From Sarcocystis neurona (Eukaryota; Apicomplexa; Conoidasida; Eucoccidiorida; Sarcocystidae), in contig KL647303.1 in assembly GCA_000727475.1 (NCBI GenBank), forward strand, positions 1,241,449 through 1,305,448: a stretch of DNA of 64,000 bases, given 5' to 3'. A program made the position numbers and the translations under genes. The notes under the pieces are model-generated. The model saw nothing but the letters and a program-made list of their open reading frames with translations, was not told the origin of the DNA and ran no database searches. Below, one piece after another: positions 36,301-49,700 of this stretch. Each line of letters opens with the position of its first letter. Positions within the stretch are counted from its first letter, which is position 1.

Positions 36301-39300
36301 AGACGTGGGAGCAGTCGCAGCAGCAGCAATACTGTTGCAGCAGCAGCTGCTGGCACCTCTCCAACGCTGCTGCTGTCCCACACAGAACTGTCCTGCTGCT
36401 GCTGGAACAACCGCTGTCGACGGCGGCGGCGCAGGGGCGGCGGCGGCAGCCGGAAATGCTTCAATGCCAGCGGGTGTTGCCGCTAGGACGTGCTGCTGTT
36501 CGAGAGCAGCACCAGGCACGGCAGCCGTCACCTCCGTGGGAGGCACACTGCTGCTGCAGCTACAGCAGCAAGTGGATGGCAGCAGGCGAAACGGGTCCGC
36601 CGAGAACAGCACGACGGCAGTACGACGTGGGTCGGGCGGGGAGACAGACGGTACGCATGCAGATGCCGAAGAGCCGCTGATAAGAGGTAGGTCAAGTAAA
36701 CCCCACACGGGAATTGGCAGCACCGCTTGTTGCTGCTGATCTACACGGAGAGGCTCCCACGTCGCCGTCTGCAAATACGGCGACATGCTCCTTATGCTGC
36801 TGACGATGTTGCTTGTGCTGTCCACGTGGCTGTCGCTGCCGCTGCCGCTGCTGCTGCTCTCGCTCCTGCTGCTCTCACTGTTGCTGCTCTCGCTCCTGCT
36901 GTTGTCGCTGCTGCTGGTGCCGCCGTTGTTCGTGCTGCCGCTGTTGGTGGTGCTCGCAGTGTGGTTGGTGCTGCTGAAGAGCTCGGGAAAGAGCAGCATG
37001 CCTTTGCTACACGAAAAAAGGAGCGGATTGGCAGCAAGACGCCGTGCCTCTGCAGCGACGCAGGAGACGATCAACGACGTGAAGAGGGAGAGCGGATGCT
37101 GTCGTGTTGCTGCTGCTGCTGCTCTAAAGCCGCCCCACAGCCTTTCGCTGCCGCCGTTGCTGCTGCCGCGGGTGCCTGCCTGTTTCCGGCTTCGCATCCC
37201 CCCACCAGTCGCAGCAGCCAGGTTAAAGCTGCCGCACCCAGTCCTGTCCTGCTGCTGCTGCAGGGCTGCTGCTGTAGCACGTCTTCCGCTGCGACCGCCT
37301 CCGGCTGCCGCTGCTGCTCCTCTGGGCCCTTGCTGCTGCCGCTGCTGCACACTCTTACTGCTGCATACGCCGCTCGCTTCCTCGCCTGCTGCAGCCGACG
37401 CAGGAGCAAGGTCATGTAGCACGGCAATGACCAAGCCTTTCGCTGCCCGGTGACGGTGCATCAAGTGAGCCAGAATGAAGCAGCAACTGTATAGCTGCTG
37501 CTGTACATGCAGGGACAGCAGCGCACTGCGGAGTTCTCGCATGCCGCGTACTGTTGCTGCGGCCGCTGTCTCGCTCGTTACCTCGCGTGTGCAGCTCTCC
37601 GTCTCCTGCCTGCTGCCGCAAACATCGCACAAAGTCTCGTGCTGCTGCTGTTCCTCCTCCTCCTCCTGCATCTCTTTCTTCTTCGGCTTCTCTTCGTCGT
37701 TCTCCTCTTCTTCTTTCTCCTCGCGCTTCACGAAAAAACGTCTCCGCTGCTGCTCTTGCGTCGCTTTGCATGCGTGTTGCTGCTGCTGCTCCTTCTCCGC
37801 CCCTTTCCGCTGCTCCTCCAGCCGCTGCTGCTTCTCCTCTCCGGAGGGACTGAGCAGCGGCAGCAACGGGCGGTAATACCACGGCAGCGTAGCCGCAGTT
37901 TCTGTGGACGCGGATCCCACAAGCAGCAGAGACGGGCAGCGCGAACACAAGCAGCACAGCTGCAGCAGCCGAGCTACCAACAAACGCAAAGCGAGCGCGT
38001 AGTTCTCTGTCGTCAGCTGCTGCAGAGGAGCTTCCGAAGTCGCTGGACCCGCAGCACCAGCAGCAGACTCTGCAGCAGCACTTGCAGCCGGAGCTGCGGA
38101 CGTGGGGAGTGCGCTACTGCCGGCCGCGCCTGAAGAACAGCAGCAGCAACCAGCCCAGACACACACCCTACCACACGCTTCCACCACATCACTGCTACGG
38201 AGGCGCACCAGCAGCAGACGCCCCAGAGTAACGGCAACAGTCAGACACCTGCAACACGCACACCGCAGTAACAGAACAGCAGCAGCAGCAACGAAGAAGC
38301 AGCAGCAGCAGATATGCAGCAGCAGCGGCAATGAAGCAGAATCGACAGCAACGAGGCAGCAGCAACAGCGATTACGCGCAGCAGCAGAAACGATGCACCA
38401 GCGGCACGTGTGGCGCAGCCGCTTCTTCTTCCGTCTGTTCTAATTATTGCGAGGCGCGCGCTCCGTTGGCCCTCTCGCTTCTTCTGCCGTCACACTAGAC
38501 GCATGCCAGGGAGCATTCTTTCGTGCGTAAAAAGACAAGGACACACACAGACAAGTTGGGCGCCTTTTGTTAAAGACAGATAGACACGGAAACGGGGCGA
38601 GACACGCGTCTCCCAGCGAGACGCAGACAGACGCGAGCCCGTCTCCTTCACCAGCCGCCGCACACCAACAGGCAGCACAACGTTCTTCTCAGCACCGATG
38701 ACAGCAAAATCGGCGCAACGACACCCGCGAGAAGGCACCACCTGCGAACCACCTCGACAAATGCGTGTGCGCGCATGCGCAGAGACACGGCGGTGGAGAC
38801 ACGGCGGTGGAGACACGGCGGTGGAGACACGGCGGTGGAGACACGGCGGTGGAGACACGGCGGTGGAGACAACCCACGCCGGCAGTCGCGATATTTCCTC
38901 GACAGACAGACGTCTATACGAGTGAAAGAGGAGACGCGAACAAGAGAAAACGCGGCTTAGAAAAGAAAGACGGGACCCCCGGCCACCTCTTCACACGAAG
39001 TCACCCACACGTATGTGCCGGAGGTCTTCCCGCGATGACTGCCCTGCTCAGTTGGCCTGCCAATGACGGAGGAAAACACGCAAAAAGTCGTCATCTCGTG
39101 AACCGGCGGTGGACACAAAGCACCCTACCACAGCAGGAGTACGAGCCACAGCCATACATATACACATATATACAACCTTCTCCGCATATAGAAAATACAC
39201 AGTAACTAATGCACATTATATGCACAACCCTCCAGGTATAGACAGATCACATACAGACACACCTGCTATACACATAGACGCACTGATACATATAGCTCCT

Positions 39301-42300
39301 CCCCTATATATACAGTACACAGTTACTAATATACATATCTATATGTGTATTTACAACCTTCTCCGTATATACACAATATGTACAAACACACCGATTATAC
39401 ATATATACATATTTATACGTACAGTCCTCTCCGCATATAAACAGCACAACACTGCCTAATGTGTGCGTATATATATGTACGACCCTCTTTGTGTATACGC
39501 AGCACATTGACCGATGTATACATATATATAACCTTCCCGTATATACACAACATACACAAACATACGTATTACGTACATACATAAAACCCTCTCGGTATCT
39601 GCACAGTAAGAACATACGGACAGATCTCCTCTGTAAATGTATAGAACCCTCTCTGTATTCAGATAGTATGCGTGAACAGCTCTACTACGGCCGTCGTGCT
39701 TCAATCGGCATCTTCTTGGGTAGAAAAAACCGTCTCCTCCTCTCCCTCTGCAGTCGTGGGACAGACCCACGCTGTCGCTGTGGCTCTGCTACTCACCGGC
39801 GTCTTGATGACTCTGCTGCGTCTCGTCTCCCGAGTTGCTGCTGCTACTGCTGTTCCTCTGCTGCCGCTGCTCGTGCTCTGTGCGATCTGTCGTAGTGGAG
39901 CCGCTCTCCTCCTCTCCAGCAGCACTGCCTCTTCTCTCCTGTTGCTGCTGCTCCACCTCTACGCTAGCGGTGCTGCTAGTTGCACTCGGGCTGCTGCCGC
40001 TCGCGCTGCCCGTGCTGCTGCAGCTGCTGCTGCTGTCCGCTTTGCTACCCCCTCCACTGCTGCTGTTTGTCGTCGGCGCAGCAGCAGCGTCCCTGATCTC
40101 CGCGTCGCTGTGCTCTGTTGCCGCGCCAGTTGCTGCCGCCGCCGGGGAGGACACCGCAGCAGCCGTTGTAGGCTCTGCAGCTGCTGCTGTGCTTCGGTGA
40201 GGCGTGCCACTGCTGCTGGATCGCTGCTGCGGCGGTCGCCTCCGTCTCCCCCTGCCTCCTCCTCCTCTGGGCGCTGCTCCTGCTGCTGCTGCCCCGCCGC
40301 TGTCTCCCCGGTCGTGCTGCTGTCTCCTCCGGCCATCTCGGGAGCCTCGCCGCCTCCACGCTGCAGCGTTCCCCTCCTCGCCACCGTCTCCTGCCTCCTC
40401 CGTCCGTTCGCTGCCGCTCCTTTGCTGCTGCTCGGCCTCGTGTTTCTTCTCGTCAGCCTGCTGCTGCTTCTTCGGCTGCTGTTGAACGAGACCTACCCCA
40501 CCCGCTGTGTCTTCCTCCTCCTCGTCTCCCTCCGGCTCCTCTTCCTCCTCTTCCTCCTTTTCTTCCGCCTCCTCCTCCGCCGCTGTTGCATGCATTTCTC
40601 GTTGTTCCTCTTCGAACAGCAGTCGCAAGTCCACTGGTGTGGCCAGCAGCTTCACTAACGCTTCACACAGCGACCCCACATTCTGTGGCAGTGCGCATGC
40701 AAGATTCAGCAGCTGTGGCAGCGCCTGTCGCTGCAGCAGTTCCACCAGTTCTCCTGCTATGGCATCGCTCACGTGCGCCTGTAGACGTCCCACAACTACA
40801 TGGTGCTGCTGCTGCCCCACATGCTCGCCTGTTTCCTCCTCCTTCTCCTTCTTGCTCTCCGGAAGTTGCTGCTGTTGCGCTTTGTCTTCCTGCTGCTGCT
40901 GCACACACCCTACAGTCCTCCCTGTCTCCGAGTTGCCTGTCTCTCCCTCTGCATCCTGCATCACCACGTCTCCTGCTCCCTCGTCTCCTCCTCCTCCTTC
41001 CTCCCTTGCTGCTGCTGCTGTTGCTGCCCCCGCCCCGCCGGCTCCTGCTGTCTCTTCTGCTGTTGTTGCTGCCGGTGCAGCAGAACTGCTCAGGTCGTCG
41101 AGGGAAAGCGAACCGTCTACTGCAGCAGTAGCTGCAACAGTAAAAAGGACGTCGCCTTCCTGCTGCTGCTGTCTGTTGCTGCCGGCGCCGCCTCCCGTTG
41201 CGCCCAGTCTGCGGCTGCTGCTGCTGAAGCTCCCTCCCTCTCCGTCCCCAAGCAGCGCCTCCGACCCCAAGACAAACAGCGGGTTGCTGCTGCTGCGTCC
41301 TCCTGTAAGCGCTTCCAGCAGCAGCCGAGGAATGGTAACGGCACTGTTGCTGGTGCCGCGCTGGCTGCTGGTGCTGCTGCTGCTGCCCCCTGCTCCGCTG
41401 CCTCCCGCTGCTGAAGACGGAAACAATCCGGGAAAAAGCAACGCGTACATCGACTCTGCAGACGACGGTGGGCCTCCCAGCAGCGCTGCTGCTGCAGCGA
41501 CAGCTGCAGCATGCGAGTGCCCCGGTGCGGCACCAGCAGACGTCGACGACGAAGAGACGCGAGGGGACAACGCTCCACCAGCCGGAGACGCAGCACCGCC
41601 CATCGGCATACTGGCTGTTGCTGCAGGGGACGACCCCGTAGCAGCTGTAGGAGGCGGCGTTGCAGGTGATGGCAGCACGCCAACAACACGCAAGTGTAAT
41701 CCGCCTCCTGCTGCTGCGTCCGCTGCTGTTGCTGCTGCTGCTGCGGCTCCTGCGTCACCCCCACACACCGAGGACAACTGTCCCGCACCTGCCACCTGGT
41801 TGTCTGATCTGTTGCTGCTGCTGCTCTCGCTGCGGTCGTTGCTGGTGCTGGTGTTGTTGTTGCTGCTGTCGCTAGTGCCGCTTTGCGCTGCAGCAGTTCC
41901 TCCCCCTTCCGCACTCTGCATCGTCGCCTGTAGTAGGTGCTCTGCTGCGCTCTCGGCATTGCTGCTGCCGTTGCTGCTACTGCTCGCGCTGTCGCTGCTA
42001 ATATTCCTGCTGCTCGTGGAGGCGTCCGTCGCGAGCTCCTGCTGCTCCTCCGCAGGCCTCTCCTCATTTCTAGCACCAGTTCCTTCTACACCTGCACCAG
42101 CTGCAGCAGCCCCACCAGCAACAGCACCCGCAGAGTCTCCTCCCGCGCCTCCCGCTTCTGCTCTTCCTCCCCCTACTCCTCCTCCTTCAGCAATGGCACC
42201 AGGAGCAGTTGCTACCGTCACTTCTGTTTCTGTTGCAGCAGCAGCAGCAGTAGTAGGAGCTCCCGCGTTGCCACTGGTCCCGCTGCTGCTGCTGCTGGTG

Positions 42301-43679
42301 CCCTGAGCGCCGGGCTCTCCGCCTGTCCCTCCTTCCGCCGCCGCATTCGCCCCAGCAGGAGCACCTGCAGCAGCGCCACTTCCTGCTCCGCCGTCTCCTC
42401 CTTCTTCTGCAGCAGCTGCAGCAGACTCTTCTGTTGTCTCCTCTTCTTGCTCTTCTGCGTCTTCTTCCCTCTCCTGTCTCGCCAGCAGCCACTCCATCGC
42501 TAGCTCGATGCTACGACCCAGTGTCGCCTCAATCGCTCGTTGGACGTTTCTCCGTGAGAAGCCCATCTCAAGCAGGTGCGAACGTATACTCTCTCGCTGA
42601 GCTGCTGCTGCTGCTGCCTGCTGTGGGGGCTCTTCCTCATCCTCCCCTGTCTGACGTGCTGTTGCTCCTACTGCCGCTGCTCGTGCTGTTCCTCCAGCAC
42701 TACCCCGTGCTGATCCTGCTGCGTCTTCTCTCCCAGTGATGCCGCTGCTGCTCCCGCCTGAGCCCGCTGGCTCGGTGCCGCTGCTAATGCTGCGTCCGGC
42801 AGGAGACGCAGAAGAAAACGTCCCCCCTCCTGCAGTAGCGGGGCCCCAGCCTGCTGCTCCTCCGCTACCAGCAGCGCTCGTGCTGCTGCTCCCACCACGT
42901 GCGGGCGCTGCTGTCAACACTGGCAGCTCTGCAAACACCGTCTGTATATACAGACGACGCTGAGGCGCCTGCGATAACAGCAGCCGCACCCCACAACGCA
43001 CCGCCACCCCACACACAGGAATGCAGCAGCAACAGCAACATGGCCCATACGCACACACAAAACGCAACCCCAGTCCTCCCGTGCGCCGCAGCGTACACAC
43101 ACACACACACAAAATACAGGTACATAGAAGTACGAATACATACACACATGCATGCAGATGTACATATAAATATGTGTACATATAGGGAAATATATGAATA
43201 TATATATATATATACGTACATACATGTATGTGATGTATATACAGGTATGCATACATTCTAAAACTACATACACACATATATATACACACGCGTATATGAA
43301 TGGAAGATGTATGTATGTATGTATGTACGTATGTATGTATACGTATGGTATGTGTGTGTATATATATACGCCTATATGAAACAGACGCACATACACATGA
43401 AAAACACACGCACACAAGAGAAGGGAGAAACACACAAACATCCACGTACGCGCAGACATATGTAGACAATACACATATGCGTATGACATATATATATATA
43501 TATATATATATATGATAGAAATACATTTATAGGATAGGTAGACAGATATATATATATACAAGATAGACAGGCACACATATTTTACAGACACGATGGATAC
43601 ATAGATATGAACAGAGACACATACATATACATATATATATATATACATACATATATAATTGCTAGGTACGTACACCTAA

Positions 43680-43711
<32 letters not shown>

Positions 43712-46700
43712 GACAGATATACATATACATAGGCGGTACACATACGGATGCGAAATACAGATATAAAGACTGAGCTGCCGAGAATCGTCAGTACTTAAAA
43801 GAAATACTATTTATCTAGTTTCAACTAGCACTGCGGGTACTTGCAGCCAGACTGCCTTCAGCGGACCACGGCGGCAGCAAGGCGAGTGGGACATGCAGGA
43901 GCACGAGCAGCAGCAAAACAGAGCAGTGGGCGAAAGCAGCAGTACCACCTGTGACCAGCTGCAGCAGGCGGGCGTAAGGCAGCGGCCGCACCAGCAAGTA
44001 GCAGCAGCAGCAGCACGGCGCAGCGGCAACACGCAACAGCAGCAGCAGCAGCAAGACGCAACAGCGGCAGCAAAAAGTAGCAGCACCAGCAGCAAGACGA
44101 AGCAGCAGTGCCAGCAGCACGAAGTAGCAACAGCAGCAGGAACAGGGACGAGCAGCAGCAGCAAGACGTCGCAGCACCAACAGCCGCAAGACGCAGCAGG
44201 AAGACGTAACAGCAGCAGCAGCCACAAGACTGCGCAGCAGCAGCAGTAGCGCGACGTGGCAGCAGCAGCTGGACACGAGACTGAAGAGACGGGAATCCAT
44301 CAACACCGCTCCAGCCGCAGCAGCCGGAGACACGGCGAGCAGCACAGGTGGCATGAAGAGCATATGTAGCCACCGCCTATTCTCGCCAGGCGCACAACAG
44401 CACCGCGCGGCACATCAACAGGAGACCCAAGACAGCGTCAGCACATCCGCCTTGGTGCAAAAGCAGCAGCGGCGCGGACACCGGTTCTCCCTCGTCTCAA
44501 AAAGCAGTGGGTCCCCGTGCACAAATATGCCTAGTACATAAATACATATATATATATATATATTTTCTGTCATATCTTCCTCTCTCTTCCGAGTTTCTCT
44601 GTGTGGCACTTCTTCTTGTGAGGACACCTCCTGTCTCTCTGTCCATCTCTGCTGCTGCTTTTATTCCTTCGTGGAAGGGGGCTTCTCTCTCCTTCGTAGT
44701 CTACAGCAATTACGTACCATAGTGTCTATCAAGTGGTAGACAATCTTCTGAGCAAAACTCGATACGCGACGCATGAAGGGGGCGACGAGACAGCCGAGCA
44801 TCCAGTCGCGTCCCTCGATGTCTCCAACTTCCTTCTGTTTCCACAACTGCTGCTGCAGCTGCTGTTGTAGCAGCAAAAACGAGGTTCTCTTTCCCTCTTC
44901 TACCTGCTGCTGCTTTTTCAAGAATTGTCCTTTCGTTTGCTGCTGCGGCTGCCTCGTCCCTGTTGCTCCCGTTGCAGCAGTCTGAGTGCTGTCTGCCTCC
45001 TCCATCGCGACGTCTACCACCACGCTGCTGTTCCCCGCGTCTCCTGCCGTTGTGTCTGTCTCCGTCTCCATTTCTGTACCCATCTGCTGCCGCTGCTGCA
45101 GTGTCGTGGATGCGCCCCTGCTGCTGCCTCTCCGACTCGCGCTGCGCAAACTACGCAGCTGTTCGGGCGACAGAAAAGCTGCTGCTGCCGCGCCCTCACG
45201 AAAACTGCCTTTCCATCCTGCTTCTCCTCCTCCACCAGCAGCAGCAGCAATAGCAGCTGCCACTTCGCACCCCGCCGTAGCAGCAACAGCAGCATCACCT
45301 CCGCTCTCCATATTCGCCTCTTCGCACTCTCCTCGAATTCCTGCTGTTCTTCTCTCTCCTCCACCTTCCCCTGCCGCAGGTCCTTCCCCTGCGGCCGCTA
45401 CTTCCCCTCCTGCTGCTGCTGTTCCTTCTGCTGCTGCTGCTGCAGTGGGACGCAGACTGCCGCACCGGGCCGCGAAGCCCCACCACACAGCAACGTGTGC
45501 TGCACACAGGCACTGCGTCGAACGCAGCAACCCAACAACATCGAAAGTGGCGAAGTCTGCATGAGGCAGCAGCAGCTGCTGCCTATTGCCGCTGCTTTTG
45601 CTCGGCGACGTCACTGCAGCAGAAGACGCCCCCGGGGACGGCGCTGCAGGGCCAGGGGTCGCCGCACCAGCAGAGGGCGGTGCGCCGGTAGCAGAAGACG
45701 GAAACGATGTCACCGCACCAGCAGCAGGGGTGGAGGACGACGCTGCAGGGTCGCGAGACGCAGCATCAGCAGAGATTGCTGCTGCTGCATCGCCTGCATC
45801 GGCTGAAGACAGTGAGGCAGCAGAACCGGGTGAGAAACGCACACTGTTGCTGAGAAGATTCCGGTCGCTGTTACTGCTCATGTTTTGTCTGTTGTTGCTG
45901 CTGCTACTGCCGTTGCTCTGGCTTCCTGCTGCTGTTGTCGCTGTTGCAGGCGCAAACAGATGTCGTGGGCTTTGCACATTACGATACCCATCGAGAACTG
46001 CTGCAGGAGAGTAGATATAATCTAGGGGATGAGAAACAGCAGCAGCAGCAGCAGGAAACGAGGAAGGTTCTTCTTCACTCCCTGCTAATTCTGCTGCTAA
46101 ACCAGCTGTTCCTGCACCTGCTGCTCCTTCTCCTCCTCCTGTTCGCACAACGCTGCTGCTGCTGCAGTCGTCCCTTCCTGCTTCTTGCTGCTGCACATCG
46201 CTCCCCCTACCTGCTGCTGCTGCACTTGTTTCTCTGTTCACTCCGTCCCGTGGCGGCTCGCTTCCTTCCGGTCTCCTCGACGGTGCTGCACTGCCGCTGC
46301 TGCCGCTACCTCCGCCCTCTCCTCCCGCTGCCTCCTGCTGCTCCTGTGTCTCGCTCCTTCCTTTCTGCTGCTGCTGTCTCCCCAGCAGCGTCATGCGCTC
46401 GTAATACGACGGCCTCTCCAAGTTTCTGCGACAAACAGCAACAGCACGCGGCAGCAGCAGCAGGAGCACATAGCAGCAGCAGCAGGTGTGGAGGACGTCA
46501 ACGAGACCCTGCTGGCATACATAGCCTACGCACAACGAGACGGCTGAACAGGACGTCGCAATACGTAACTGAGCTGCAGCACGAGACGCAGGACGGCGAT
46601 GCAGCAGCAGCAGCACGGGAAGGTTGGGACGCAGAGGCACGCGGGAAGGCAGCAGCACAAAAACCTACTAACTTCCTTAGGAAGACCAGAGCCTGCCACT

Positions 46701-49700
46701 GTTTGCTGCCACCGCGTCGCAGCACGACCAGAGAGAAGAATGTTGCAAGAGCCACACACGAACACGAGAAAAGAGCGAGAAGGAGACGCAGACGGAGACA
46801 CCGGCGGTACCGTCACATCTGTCTCGCTGCAGCTGCAGCAAGAGCACTGAGCAAGCAGCAGAGCCTGGTAAGAAACCACTACGGTGGGCAGGACCGGACG
46901 GGGGATGATGGGGCTGCGGCTGCCGCAGGACTCGTGGGGAGCGGGAAATACGCGGCTGAGGAACTCTGCCGTGGCAGCAAACAACGGACAGTGGACTTCA
47001 ACACAAGAGGCACAAAAATACACACGGGGAGCAGAACAGAAGAAGTTGGGTCTACGTGACGACGCCAAAGAAATGGTCGTCGCCGTACAAGCAGCAAGGG
47101 AAGTTAAGACAGGCAGCAAACAGAGTCCACCGTCGGGGAGGAAGAGACAACGCCCCTGCTGCTGCGCATGCATCTTAATGCATGCAGGACGTGTAGTTTC
47201 TTCTTCTCCGCTTCCCTGCTCTTGGAGCACGAAACACAAAACACGTCACGAGCTCAGGGGCCTTCAAAGAGAGGGAAAGCGAAGCAGAAAATTAGATACA
47301 CGTACATCGAAATGAGAGGCCCAATCGCTAGAAACAAAATCAGCTCTCACATATATAAAGACGCACGCACCTCTTCATACATACAGAAGCACACACATAC
47401 GATTATACACACGTACGTCTACGTACGTACATAGTACAGACATACATATATACAGATTCGTGTATGCATGTATACATACATAGACACACCTACATACCTG
47501 CATGCATGTATATGTCCGCAGACATATATATACACATACATTCGTGTATACATAGGCGTATATACACGGCAGACTACTTGTCTACATACCTACCTGTATG
47601 TACCTACATATACAAATACACATATATATGTACATAAATAGAGGCGCACATATAGACAATTCGCCTACACATCTACGTGCACGTACCTATATACATACAC
47701 ATCTATGGACACGAATACAGACACACGCCTTCATACACATACATATACAAGTAGAAAGGTCTGGGCATGCAGATGAGAATACTTGGACTAACTTTTGCAT
47801 GCATTGGGAGACGGAAGAATTGAGACACCTTTTCCAGGAGGTAATCTTGTCACAGTAGGCAGTGGCGCACTGAAGACATTTGCTGGAGAACTCCCGTGCA
47901 ACGAGCAGCTCGGCAGCGTCGAGCTGCTGCAGTTCTCTCACGACGCGCGCGACGTAGTTGAGAAAGGCCTTTCGCCGCATCGTCACCGCCTTCTTCTCTG
48001 CTGCTGCTGCTGCCTCCTCGTCTTCTTTCAACACGACGCGACGCAGTCCTCCCGCTCCCGCCAGGCCTCGCTCTTGCTCTTTTTGTTGCTGCTGCTGCTT
48101 CAGGAATGCTCCTGCTGCTGCTGCAGCCCGCACTTCGGCAGCAGGTCTTTCGAAAAGGAACGGCGGGAGCAAAGCTTCCAGCGCGACCATCACTGCTGCT
48201 GCTTGGTCCTTCTCCTCCTCCTTCTCCTCTGTCTCCTCTTCGTACTTTCTCTCTCCCGTCTCCGACTGCGGGTGCTGCTGCAGCTGTCGCTGCGACGGTT
48301 CCCCAGAGCCGCCGCTCTCTTCCTCCTCTGCTGTCCCGCATCGCGGCTGCGGCTGCTGCGTCTCCTTCTCCCGCTGCTGTTTGTCCTCCTCCTGTGGACA
48401 CTTCCTCTCCTGCTGCAGCTGCTGCTGTCGCTTCTTCTGCCTATTTCGCTGCAGCAGCGACCTTGTCTGCTGGCGCTGCTCTCTCTTCTGCGTGGAGACA
48501 AGCAGCAGCAGCTGCTGGAAGGCCGGCAGCCGCAACACCGCGAAGCACTGGAAGGCGACGTTGACGGCAAACGCAAAGTCCAGCGCACGCATGAGCGCAG
48601 CAACCCCACCAGTTTTGTGAAAAACATCGAAGGAAAGAGTCAGAAGTAAACCGCGATTTCTCTCATCAATGTGAAGCTTGTATAGCCAGTCTAATACATC
48701 GCAAGTATATGCAAGTGATCCGACTAACCCGAGGCCTTCCACCCAGCAGCAGCAGCTCTCCGCAGCAGCATCAACTTCCTGTTCTTCTTTTTCAAGCGAG
48801 CTGCTTTCCTTGCTGGATATAGTACTACTGCTGCTGCCAGGCGGCACGTTCTTGCTGCACGGGTGGGTCGCGCCTCTGCTGCTGCCTCTCCTCTTTTCTC
48901 TACCACTCTCCAGAGAACTCCACCCAGACCACCTGTTGCTGCTGCAGATGTCTGTCGATCTGCTTCCGCCCCTGCTGCAGCTGTTGCTGCTGAGAAGGAC
49001 AGGGTCCGGCTGCTGCAGGAAATCTTCGAGAGGAGGCGGCGTCGGCAGCGGGATGCGAGGCAGCGCCAGCAGCAAGTCTCGCGACAGCAGCGCGAGCGAT
49101 AACGCATGCATGTGGCTGAGTTGCTGCTGCTGCAGCGCCGAATGCCGTTTACCCCCCCGGCCCATGCTCGAGTTCAGCAGCCGACTTATCTGCAGCAACG
49201 CAGACACGGACGCAGACGCAAAGCGTGCCACGTCCTTCCACCGACAAGCACGGGAGCACCAGCAGCTGCAGCAGCAGCAGCACGATTTCCCGTCAGCAGC
49301 CGCCCAGCAGAACCACAGGAAGCAGTAGAAACTCACGAGTGAAGGAAGAAGCAGCTGCCACACGCCCACACGACCCATACAGGAAGAAACAGAAGCAGAA
49401 GCAGCAGCAGCAGCAGTGCAGAAGTAGTTCAGCTGCAACCACGCGAGCGACTACCTCGCGCAAACAGCGACGGCGGATCTATGTAGCACGCGCACGCAGG
49501 ACACAAGACAGAGAAGAAACGGACGCTTACGTTTGCCAAGAAGCTGCGCACAGACTGCAGCAAACCTCGGAGTGTTTCCACCTGGACAACCGGAGAAACA
49601 GCTGCTTCTTGAGAAAGTTGTTCTGTTGCCACTGCTGGTCCCTCCTCCCTGCTGCCGATTTCCACGCCGGCTGCTGGGGACTCCGGCTGCTCCTGCTGCG

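Larger units (their letters stand above)
38130..39796 (-). other. Intron with two tandem repeat arrays
   Basis: Holds a CAG field (38210-38400), the 14-bp x6 array and the degenerate 60-bp array, both listed separately. The acceptor is TGCTGCTGCTGTTCTTCAG above 38129. Confidence 0.82.

Noticed and set aside
38787..38870. CRISPR-like direct repeat array
   Set aside because: Repeats are 14 bp, contiguous and without spacers, in an intron of a eukaryotic gene.
38490..38877. Repeated [14 protein letters not shown] peptide on the minus strand
   Set aside because: Produced by reading the 14-bp x6 array in one frame; 14 is not a multiple of three and the array lies in an intron.
39165..39670. Telomere-like AACCCT motifs suggesting an interstitial telomere
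   Set aside because: The AACCCTC motifs occur once per 50-70-bp unit and vary; they are not tandem heptamers.
40507..42306. 599-codon plus-strand open frame
   Set aside because: Antisense shadow of exon 11; composition is Ser/Ala/Pro from repeat complement and there are no splice or family signals.
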